This document shows positions 1-6,057 of a stretch of DNA of 6,449 nucleotides, one piece after another. The stretch is taken from assembly GCA_946187475.1 (NCBI GenBank), contig CAMHRJ010000133.1, positions 1 to 6,449 on the forward strand. The letters are read 5' to 3'. This DNA comes from an uncultured Clostridia bacterium (GTDB lineage Bacteria; Bacillota; Clostridia; Oscillospirales; Oscillospiraceae). The notes beneath the pieces were generated by a model. It was not told the origin of the DNA. It saw only the letters and a program-made list of their open reading frames with translations, and searched no databases. The position numbers and the translations under genes were made by a program. The first letter of the stretch is position 1, and each line of letters opens with the position of its first letter.

Positions 1-1
1 G

Positions 2-1723
2 GAAAACGCTGTAGAGTATTTTGTGAGCTATTACGACTACTACCAGCCGGAGGCGTACATCCCGCATACGGATACCTTCATCGAAAAGGATGCCTCCATC
101 AATGACGAGATCGAGCGCCTGCGCCACAGCGCTACCTCCAGCCTCTTTGAGCGCCGGGACGTGATCGTGGTGGCGTCGGTCAGCTGCATCTACGGTCTGG
201 GTGACCCTATCGACTATGCCAATATGGTCATCTCCCTGCGGCCCGGCCAGCGCCGGGACCCGGAGGAGCTTATGCGCAAACTCATCGACATCCGCTACGA
301 GCGCAACGACATTGCCTTCGAGCGCAACATGTTCCGTGTCCGGGGCGACACCATTGACATTTTCCCGGCATACGCCTCCGATCATGCCGTGCGCGTGGAG
401 TTTTTCGGCGACGAGGTGGACCGCATCTCCGATATCAATGTGGTCACCGGCGCGCCCATCCGTACGCTGAACCACGTGGCCATCTATCCCGCCTCCCACT
501 ACGTTACCACCAAGGACAAGATGGCCCGGGCCATCGAGGAAATCCGCCGGGAGTGCGACGAGCGCGAGGCATGGTTTGTGGCCAACGGCAAGCTGCTGGA
601 GGCCCAGCGCATCCGCCAGCGCACGGAGTACGACATCGAAATGATGCAGGAGCTGGGCTACTGCTCCGGCATTGAGAACTATTCCCGCATCATTTCCGAG
701 CGCAAGCCCGGCAGCGCGCCCATGACCCTGCTGGACTATTTTCCCGAGGACTTCATCCTCTTCGTGGATGAGAGCCATGTGACCCTGCCTCAGGTTCGGG
801 CCATGTACCGGGGCGACCGGGCCAGGAAGGAGACCCTGGTGGACTATGGCTTCCGCCTTCCCTCAGCCTTCGACAACCGGCCGCTGAAATTCGAGGAATT
901 CCAGGATCGCATCCACCAGGCGATCTACGTCTCCGCCACTCCCGGCGAGTTCGAGCGGGAGCGGGCCGGACAGGTGTCCGAGCAGATCATCCGCCCCACG
1001 GGCCTGCTGGACCCGGAGATCGAGGTTCGCGGCGTGGAGGGCCAGATCGACGATCTCATCGGCGAGATCAACGCCCGGGTGGAGAAAAACCAGCGCACTC
1101 TGGTCACCACGCTCACGAAAAAGATGGCCGAGGATCTCACGGAGTACCTCTCCAACGCCGGCATCAAGTGCCGCTACATGCACCACGACATCGGCGCTCT
1201 GGAGCGCATCGAGATCATCCGCGACCTGCGCATGGGCGCCTTCGACGTGCTCATCGGCATCAACCTCCTGCGGGAGGGTTTGGATCTGCCTGAGGTCTCT
1301 CTGGTGGCCATTCTGGACGCGGACAAGGAGGGCTTCCTCCGCAGCGAGACCAGTCTCATCCAGACCATCGGCCGCGCAGCCCGCAACGCCGAGGGCAAGG
1401 TCATCATGTACGCCGACCAGACCACCCATGCCATGCATGCTGCCATCACGGAAACCAACCGCCGTCGCAAAAAGCAGCAGGCTTACAACGAGGCCCACGG
1501 CATCGTGCCCAAGACCATCGTGAAGAATATTATGGAGATGATCGAGATCTCCGGCGAGGTGCCCGACGCCATGCGCGCCGACGGCGTGCGCATGACCGCC
1601 GCCGAGCGGAAGGCGGAGATCGAAAAGCTGGAAAAGGAAATGAAGAAGGCGGCCCAGATGCTCGAATACGAGTATGCCGCCATCCTCCGCGACAGACTCG
1701 TTGAGCTGCGCGGGCAAAAATGA
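2..1723 (+). CDS. uvrB: UvrABC system protein B (excinuclease subunit), 5'-truncated by the window edge
   Basis: UvrB receives damaged DNA from UvrA, verifies the lesion with a beta-hairpin and limited helicase activity, and recruits UvrC for dual incision in nucleotide excision repair. The reading frame is open from base 2 with no start codon; the GTG at 23 is an internal valine. The visible 573 residues begin ENAVEYFVSYYDYYQPEAY, the aromatic beta-hairpin that lies near residues 83-101 in E. coli UvrB. About 80 residues, including Walker A, are therefore missing. Visible in order are the SVSCIYGLGDP segment, the UvrA-interaction region (GDTIDIFPAY, VEFFGDEVDRI), Walker B DESH (767-778), the YVSATPG motif, helicase motifs V and VI (GINLLREGLDLPEV; QTIGRAARN at 1361-1387), and a C-terminal UVR coiled-coil (about 1601-1714) that contacts UvrC. 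The expected full length is about 655 residues, normal for the family. The gene ends with three consecutive in-frame stops, TGA TAA TGA. No uvrA follows it directly; polA does. Confidence 0.98.
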   Translation, partial: ENAVEYFVSYYDYYQPEAYIPHTDTFIEKDASINDEIERLRHSATSSLFERRDVIVVASVSCIYGLGDPIDYANMVISLRPGQRRDPEELMRKLIDIRYERNDIAFERNMFRVRGDTIDIFPAYASDHAVRVEFFGDEVDRISDINVVTGAPIRTLNHVAIYPASHYVTTKDKMARAIEEIRRECDEREAWFVANGKLLEAQRIRQRTEYDIEMMQELGYCSGIENYSRIISERKPGSAPMTLLDYFPEDFILFVDESHVTLPQVRAMYRGDRARKETLVDYGFRLPSAFDNRPLKFEEFQDRIHQAIYVSATPGEFERERAGQVSEQIIRPTGLLDPEIEVRGVEGQIDDLIGEINARVEKNQRTLVTTLTKKMAEDLTEYLSNAGIKCRYMHHDIGALERIEIIRDLRMGAFDVLIGINLLREGLDLPEVSLVAILDADKEGFLRSETSLIQTIGRAARNAEGKVIMYADQTTHAMHAAITETNRRRKKQQAYNEAHGIVPKTIVKNIMEMIEISGEVPDAMRADGVRMTAAERKAEIEKLEKEMKKAAQMLEYEYAAILRDRLVELRGQK

Positions 1724-1742
1724 TAATGATTCTGATAACACC

Positions 1743-1895
1743 CTTGCCTCCCTCTGAGAGGGAGGTGGCACGGCGTCAGCCGTGACGGAGGGAGAGAGCC
1801 TTACCATTCGTATGCATGAATGATGATGCATACCATGTCCGGCATTCGCTCCCTCAGTCAGCAAAGCTGACAGCTCCCTCGCCGAGGGAGCCAAG
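1743..1895. repeat. Palindromic intergenic repeat, candidate MITE-like element with five hairpins
   Basis: This non-coding block fills most of the uvrB-polA gap. The ends are imperfect inverted repeats: CTTGCCTCCCTC on the left against GAGGGAGCCAAG on the right, 19 of 23 positions complementary over the outer 23 bases. Each arm carries two perfect hairpins. The left arm has stems 1747-1754/1758-1765 (8 bp, loop TGA) and 1769-1774/1779-1784 (6 bp, loop GTCA). The right arm has 1857-1862/1866-1871 (6 bp, loop AAA) and 1873-1880/1884-1891 (8 bp, loop GCC). A central 8-bp hairpin pairs 1810-1817 with 1826-1833. The heptamer CTCCCTC or its complement occurs three times per arm in mirror order. It has no coding capacity, and no T-run follows any hairpin, so it is not a classical intrinsic terminator. 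I recall similar GAGGGAG-rich palindromic repeats as abundant in GC-rich gut Clostridia such as Faecalibacterium relatives, but only one copy is visible here. Mobility is inferred; no convincing target-site duplication abuts the ends. Confidence 0.75.
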
Positions 1896-1903
1896 ATAAT
1901 GGC

Positions 1904-1910
1904 AGGTGAT
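1904..1910 (+). promoter_or_regulatory. Ribosome binding site of polA, deciding a TTG start
   Basis: AGGTGAT matches part of the consensus complementary to the 16S rRNA 3' end (AAGGAGGTGATC). Its GG pair ends 8 bases before TTG 1915, a good distance for initiation there. The upstream in-frame GTG at 1906 lies inside this site, so it is unlikely to be the start. The in-frame ATG at 1924 is 13 bases beyond the site, which is rather far. Confidence 0.7.
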
Positions 1911-1914
1911 ACAT

Positions 1915-4575
1915 TTGAAACTCATGATCTTAGACGGCAACAGCATCGTCAACCGTGCCTATTTCGGCATCCGGATGCTGAACGCCCCGGACGGCACGCC
2001 CACCAACGCGGTCTACGGCTTTCTCACGATTCTGCGCCGGATGCTGGATTTGGAGCGGCCGGACGCCCTGTGCGTGGCCTTCGATCTGAAGGCACCCACC
2101 TTCCGCCACAAGCAGTACGCCGGCTATAAGGCGCAGCGCAAGCCCATGCCCGAGGACTTGGCGGTGCAGATGCCGATTCTGAAAGAGGTCCTGGACGCCA
2201 TGCACATCCGCCGTCTGGAGCTGGAGGGCTGGGAGGCCGACGACCTGCTGGGCACCGTCTCCCGCATCTGCGAAGGGGAGAACTGGGCATGCACCGTGGT
2301 TACCGGCGACAAGGACAGCTTCCAGCTCATCACGGAGCAGACCCACGTCTGCCATGTGAAGAGCCGCATGGGCAAGACCGAGACCATCGACTATTCTCCT
2401 GCGGTATTCCGGGAGGAATATGGCTTTGACCCCATCCGCATGATCGACCTGAAGGCCCTCATGGGCGACGCCTCGGACAACATCCCCGGCGTGCCCGGTA
2501 TCGGCGAAAAGACCGCCAAGGATCTGCTGGTGCGTTTCCACACGCTGGAGGAAATCTACCAGGACCCCGAGACGCTGGACGTAAAGCCCGGCGTGAAGAA
2601 AAAGCTGGTGGAGGGCAGGGACAGCGCATTCCTCAGTTTCGATCTCGCCACCATCCGCACAGACGCGCCCATCGAATTCACGCCGGATTCCGCAGTCTGG
2701 AACAGGGACTTCCGGCCGGAGCTGTACGACCTGTTCCTCCGCCTGGGCTTCTCGAAGTTCATCGAGCAGTGGGGGCTGAAGCCCAACGAGGATTCTGCCC
2801 AGCCGGAGCAGTTCACCGGGACCTGCACCTCTGTGCCGATCCGCAGCGATGCGGATGTGAAAGCCGCTTCCGATGCCCTGAAAGCCCGGACGGAGCCTGC
2901 CTGCTACTGGTGTCAGCCTGAGCTGGACATGGTGGCCATTCATGCCGATGTGGGCGACGACGCCGTGGGCTATTTCCTCCGGCGGGAGGATTATTCCGGC
3001 GACTATGACGCGGCTTTGCGCCTGCTCTTCGACCCGGCCATTTCCAAGGCCGGTCACAACATCAAAAACATTCAGAAAACCCTGCTCACCCTGGGCGTGG
3101 AGCCTGAGGGCTGGGTCTTCGATACGGCCCTGGCGGCCTATCTGCTGGACGCCACTGCCGGCAGCTATGAGGTGCGCAGCCTCTGCGTCAAATACTGTGG
3201 CTTCGAGCCCTGGCGGCCCGAGAGCGGGGAGGACCAGATGTCCCTGCTGGAGGAATCACCGGCGGATGATGCAGCCCTCATGGGCGAGCAGCTGAGCCTG
3301 GCGGCGTCCCTTGCCTGCCTCCATACAGCAATGGAGCAGAAAATGGAAGTGCTGGGCATGACAAAGCTCTATTCCGAGATTGAGCTGCCTCTTTGCCCGG
3401 TACTTGCCCGGATGGAGCTGGCGGGCTTCCTGGTGGACCGGCAGGCGCTGATGGACTTCGGCGCGAGCCTCACGGACGAGATCGACCGCCTGCAGCAGAG
3501 CATCTGGAGCTACGCGGGGGAGGAGTTCAACATCCAGTCGCCCAAGCAGCTGGGCCATGTGCTGTTCGAGGTGCTGATGCTGCCCGCCGGGAAGAAGACC
3601 AAAACCGGCTGGAGCACCAACGCCGACGTCCTGGACAAGCTCCGGGGCAAGCACCCCATCATTGAAGAGATTCTCGACTACCGCGTTCTCACGAAGCTGA
3701 AGAGCACCTACGCCGACGGCCTCCTGAAGGAGATTTCCGCCGACGGGCGCATCCACACCAGCTTCCAGATGACCGTCACCGCCACGGGCAGACTCAGCTC
3801 CACGGAGCCGAACCTCCAGAACATCCCCATCCGCCGGCCTCAGGGTGCGGAGATTCGCAAGATGTTCGTGCCGGAGCCGGGGAAGGTGCTGGTGGACGCG
3901 GACTACAGCCAGATCGAGCTGCGGCTCCTGGCCCACATTTCCGGCGACGAGACCATGATCCATGCCTTCCAGACCGGGGAGGACATCCACGCCGTCACCG
4001 CATCTCAGGTGTTCAATGTACCTCTGAGCGAGGTCACCGGCCTCATGCGCTCCCGGGCCAAGGCGGTGAATTTCGGCATCGTCTACGGCATTTCTGCCTT
4101 CTCGCTGGCCCAGGACATCGGCGTCTTCCAGAACGAGGCCAAGGCCTATATGGACAACTACTTTGCCAAGTACCACGGCGTGCGGGAGTATATGGACCGC
4201 ATCAAGACCCAGGCCAAGGCCGACGGCTATGTGACCACGCTCTTCGGCCGCCGCCGGGATCTGCCGGAGCTGAAAAGCAGCAATTTCAATATGCGCAGCT
4301 TCGGTGAGCGGGTGGCCCTGAACATGCCCATCCAGGGCACCGCCGCAGACATCATCAAATTGGCCATGGTGCGTGTGGCCCACCGAATCGAGGCTGAGGG
4401 GCTGGAGGCCCGGCTCCTGCTGCAGGTCCACGACGAGCTGATCGTGGAATGCCCGGAGCAGGAGGCCGAGACCGTGAAGGCCCTGCTCACGGAAGAGATG
4501 CAGAACGTGGTGGACTACAGCGTGCCCCTGCTGGTGGACGCGAAGATCGGCCGCAGCTGGGCGGAGGCGCATTGA
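1915..4575 (+). CDS. polA: DNA polymerase I, with a proofreading domain lacking catalytic acids
   Basis: Pol I fills gaps after excision repair and removes RNA primers from Okazaki fragments in the cytoplasm. From TTG 1915 the protein has 886 residues and starts MKLMILDGNS, which fits family N-termini and the AGGTGAT site upstream. The 5'-nuclease domain (about 1-290) keeps its acidic metal ligands: D7 in DGNS, EADD 107-110, TGDKD with D132 and D134, and GDASDN with D185 and D188. The 3'-5' exonuclease-like domain (about 310-470) lacks the three proofreading signatures. YWCQPELD near 332-338 stands where E. coli has DTETD, GHNIKNI at 380-386 replaces GQNLKYD, and no ExoIII aspartate is seen. 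The polymerase domain is intact: TATGRLSS (622-629), motif A DYSQIELR with D663, motif B R712/K716/F720/Y724 matching the spacing of E. coli R754/K758/F762/Y766, and motif C VHDE with D840 and E841. It should thus have polymerase and 5'-nuclease activity without proofreading. Its stop overlaps the rimI start. Confidence 0.98.
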   Translation: MKLMILDGNSIVNRAYFGIRMLNAPDGTPTNAVYGFLTILRRMLDLERPDALCVAFDLKAPTFRHKQYAGYKAQRKPMPEDLAVQMPILKEVLDAMHIRRLELEGWEADDLLGTVSRICEGENWACTVVTGDKDSFQLITEQTHVCHVKSRMGKTETIDYSPAVFREEYGFDPIRMIDLKALMGDASDNIPGVPGIGEKTAKDLLVRFHTLEEIYQDPETLDVKPGVKKKLVEGRDSAFLSFDLATIRTDAPIEFTPDSAVWNRDFRPELYDLFLRLGFSKFIEQWGLKPNEDSAQPEQFTGTCTSVPIRSDADVKAASDALKARTEPACYWCQPELDMVAIHADVGDDAVGYFLRREDYSGDYDAALRLLFDPAISKAGHNIKNIQKTLLTLGVEPEGWVFDTALAAYLLDATAGSYEVRSLCVKYCGFEPWRPESGEDQMSLLEESPADDAALMGEQLSLAASLACLHTAMEQKMEVLGMTKLYSEIELPLCPVLARMELAGFLVDRQALMDFGASLTDEIDRLQQSIWSYAGEEFNIQSPKQLGHVLFEVLMLPAGKKTKTGWSTNADVLDKLRGKHPIIEEILDYRVLTKLKSTYADGLLKEISADGRIHTSFQMTVTATGRLSSTEPNLQNIPIRRPQGAEIRKMFVPEPGKVLVDADYSQIELRLLAHISGDETMIHAFQTGEDIHAVTASQVFNVPLSEVTGLMRSRAKAVNFGIVYGISAFSLAQDIGVFQNEAKAYMDNYFAKYHGVREYMDRIKTQAKADGYVTTLFGRRRDLPELKSSNFNMRSFGERVALNMPIQGTAADIIKLAMVRVAHRIEAEGLEARLLLQVHDELIVECPEQEAETVKALLTEEMQNVVDYSVPLLVDAKIGRSWAEAH
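4563..4567 (+). promoter_or_regulatory. Ribosome binding site of rimI inside the end of polA
   Basis: GGAGG lies within the last codons of polA with a 7-base spacer to ATG 4575. It fixes the rimI start there, although the open frame continues upstream to 4449. The site and the TGATG overlap together suggest translational coupling with polA. Confidence 0.85.
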
Positions 4576-5027
4576 TGGAATACACGATTCGAAACGCAAA
4601 CGAAGCCGATCTGGACGTGCTGGAGGAAATGGAAGCCCTCTGCTTCTCCTCGCCCTGGAAGCGCTCCACCCTGGAATGGTTCCTGCCTGATGACCGCCAT
4701 GAATTCCTGCTGGCGGTGCAGGGTGATAAAATTCTCGGCTACATCAACCTCCTCCACGTCATGGACGAGGGCTACATCGGCAACGTGGCCGTGCACCCGG
4801 ACTATCGTCGGCAGGGCTTGGGCAGCGCCCTGGTGAAAACCATGCTTTCGCGCTGTGCGGAACTGGAGCTGCTCTTCGCCACTCTGGAGGTGCGAAGCAG
4901 CAACGCCCCCGCCATCGGGCTCTATGCCGCCCACGGCTTCGAGTCTGTGGGCAGGCGCAAAGACTATTACGACCGTCCCAAAGAGGACGCGATCCTGATG
5001 ACATATTACTGGAAGGAACTTGAGTAA
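4575..5027 (+). CDS. rimI: GNAT-family [ribosomal protein bS18]-alanine N-acetyltransferase (RimI-like)
   Basis: RimI transfers an acetyl group from acetyl-CoA to a protein N-terminus; the classical substrate in E. coli is ribosomal protein bS18. The protein has 150 residues, the normal length, and is a single GNAT domain. Visible are the N-terminal IRNANEADLDVLEEME helix region, the RimI-typical SSPW segment, the beta-4 strand and pyrophosphate loop NVAVHPDYRRQGLGSAL (the RRQGLG loop is 78-83), and LEVRSSNAPAIGLYAAHGF. E105 and Y117 correspond to the proposed catalytic base and acid E103 and Y115 of enterobacterial RimI, with the same spacing. The RKDYY...EDAILM ending is also characteristic of RimI rather than of a generic acetyltransferase. 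It overlaps polA by one base and ends one base before tsaD, a frequent partner of rimI in bacteria. Family assignment is firm; the actual substrate in this organism is inferred, since GNAT specificity can drift. Confidence 0.93.
   Translation: MEYTIRNANEADLDVLEEMEALCFSSPWKRSTLEWFLPDDRHEFLLAVQGDKILGYINLLHVMDEGYIGNVAVHPDYRRQGLGSALVKTMLSRCAELELLFATLEVRSSNAPAIGLYAAHGFESVGRRKDYYDRPKEDAILMTYYWKELE
5013..5017 (+). promoter_or_regulatory. Probable ribosome binding site of tsaD inside the end of rimI
   Basis: AAGGA lies 11 bases before ATG 5029. This is longer than ideal, but the rimI stop one base upstream of the ATG may help by reinitiation. The alternative in-frame TTG at 5020 is only two bases from this site, too close to be used with it. 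Confidence 0.5.
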
Positions 5028-5028
5028 C

Positions 5029-6057
5029 ATGATTATCCTCTCCGTTGAATCCTCCTGCGACGAGACTGCCGTGGCCCTGGTGCGCGACGGCCGGGAGGTG
5101 CTGACCGACCAGATCTTCTCCCAGGCCGCCCTGCACGCGGTCTATGGCGGCGTGGTGCCGGAGATCGCCTCCCGCAGCCACGTGGAGGTCATCACCCAGC
5201 TGGCGGACCGGGCCCTGGCGGAAACGGGCCTTGCCCGCAGCGACATTGACGCCGTGGCCGTCACCTGCGCTCCGGGCCTCATTGGCGCGCTGCTGGTGGG
5301 TGTGAACTTCGCCAAGTCCGCCGCCGCCGCGCTGGGCGTGCCGCTGATCCCGGTACACCACATCCGCGGCCACATCGCCGCAAACTACATCGCCTATCCG
5401 GAGCTGGAGCCGCCCTTCGTGTGTCTGGCCATCTCCGGCGGCAACACGCTGATCGTGGACGTCCGGGATTATACCGACATGCACATTCTCGGCGCCACCC
5501 GGGACGACGCGGCAGGGGAGTGCTTCGATAAGACCGCCAGAGTTCTGGGCCTTCCGTATCCCGGCGGCAAGCCCATCGACGATCTCTCCAAGGGTGGTGA
5601 CGACCAGAAATATGCCCTGCCCATCGGCCACGTGGACGGACATCCCTATGACATGAGCTTTTCCGGCCTGAAGACCGCGGTCATCAATCTGGCCCACAAC
5701 GCCGAGCAGAAGGGGGAACCTCTGGACCGGGCCTCTCTGGCAGCCAGCTTCTGCCGTGCCGTCAGTGACAGTCTGGTGCCTCGTGCCATGGACGCGGTCC
5801 GCGCCCTGGGCTATGGCAAGCTGGCCGTGGCCGGCGGTGTTGCGGCAAACTCCCGCATCCGCCATGATTTTGAGACTGCCTGCGCCAAGGAGGGCGTGGA
5901 GCTCTTCATTCCGCCTCTCCGGCTCTGCGGCGACAATGCCGCCATGATCGGCTGCCAGGCGTATTATGAATATCAGAAGGGAATCACCGCGGGAAGCGAC
6001 CTGAATGCCTGGGCCAACCTGGACCTCAGCGAGGAATATCCCTATGAGCGGTCATGA
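5029..6057 (+). CDS. tsaD: tRNA N6-adenosine threonylcarbamoyltransferase TsaD
   Basis: TsaD moves the threonylcarbamoyl group of TC-AMP onto A37 of ANN-decoding tRNAs to make t6A, working with TsaB and TsaE after TsaC makes TC-AMP. The 342-residue product from ATG 5029 has the usual family length and begins MIILSVESSCDETA, the canonical N-terminus; an upstream TTG at 5020 would add three residues and lacks a usable ribosome site. Visible ASKHA-fold motifs are ESSCDET (7-13), the metal-binding HIRGH with H111 and H115, SGGNT (136-140), DDAAGECFDK (159-168, with substrate-contacting D167), FSGLK (211-215), GGVAAN (269-274) and CGDNAAM with the third metal ligand D302. H111 and H115 carry the same numbers as in E. 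coli. All key residues are present, so the enzyme should be active. It sits one base after rimI, and its last 14 bases overlap radC. tsaB, tsaE and tsaC are not in this window and must be encoded elsewhere. Confidence 0.98.
   Translation: MIILSVESSCDETAVALVRDGREVLTDQIFSQAALHAVYGGVVPEIASRSHVEVITQLADRALAETGLARSDIDAVAVTCAPGLIGALLVGVNFAKSAAAALGVPLIPVHHIRGHIAANYIAYPELEPPFVCLAISGGNTLIVDVRDYTDMHILGATRDDAAGECFDKTARVLGLPYPGGKPIDDLSKGGDDQKYALPIGHVDGHPYDMSFSGLKTAVINLAHNAEQKGEPLDRASLAASFCRAVSDSLVPRAMDAVRALGYGKLAVAGGVAANSRIRHDFETACAKEGVELFIPPLRLCGDNAAMIGCQAYYEYQKGITAGSDLNAWANLDLSEEYPYERS
6031..6035 (+). promoter_or_regulatory. Ribosome binding site of radC inside tsaD
   Basis: GAGGA lies in the tsaD 3' end with an 8-base spacer to ATG 6044. 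It supports starting radC inside tsaD rather than at a later codon, and fits coupled translation of the two genes. Confidence 0.75.

Noticed and set aside
1701..1727. Promoter-like TTGAGC and GATAAT after uvrB
   Set aside because: The spacer is only 15 bases, the -35 matches 4 of 6, and it overlaps the uvrB end. It is too weak to call.
1747..1784. Intrinsic terminator for uvrB
   Set aside because: The hairpins are strong, but no run of T follows either stem (GGTGGCA after the first, ACGGAGG after the second), so the rho-independent signature is absent.
863..1894. Long open frame on the - strand opposite uvrB (343 codons)
   Set aside because: It is a shadow of the GC-rich uvrB codon pattern. 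Its translation has the low-complexity, His/Leu/Val-rich look of antisense frames, has no recognisable domain, and runs across the palindromic element.
1722..1901. GATAATG on both sides of the repeat (1722-1728 and 1895-1901) as a target-site duplication
   Set aside because: The left copy is 14 bases from the inferred left end, while the right copy overlaps the last base of the element. The spacing is asymmetric, so chance similarity in AT-rich flanks is as likely.
4449..4574. Upstream extension of the rimI frame into polA
   Set aside because: The extra 42 residues are arginine/glycine-rich out-of-frame polA sequence. The GGAGG site and GNAT homology both place the start at 4575.
3256..4599. 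Long open frame on the - strand opposite the polA polymerase domain (447 codons)
   Set aside because: It lies fully opposite motifs A, B and C of polA and has no family motif. Codon bias in GC-rich genes routinely removes stops from this frame.
4759..5865. Long open frame on the - strand opposite rimI and tsaD (368 codons)
   Set aside because: It spans two well-supported genes in antisense, and its sequence resembles no known domain; it is a shadow frame.
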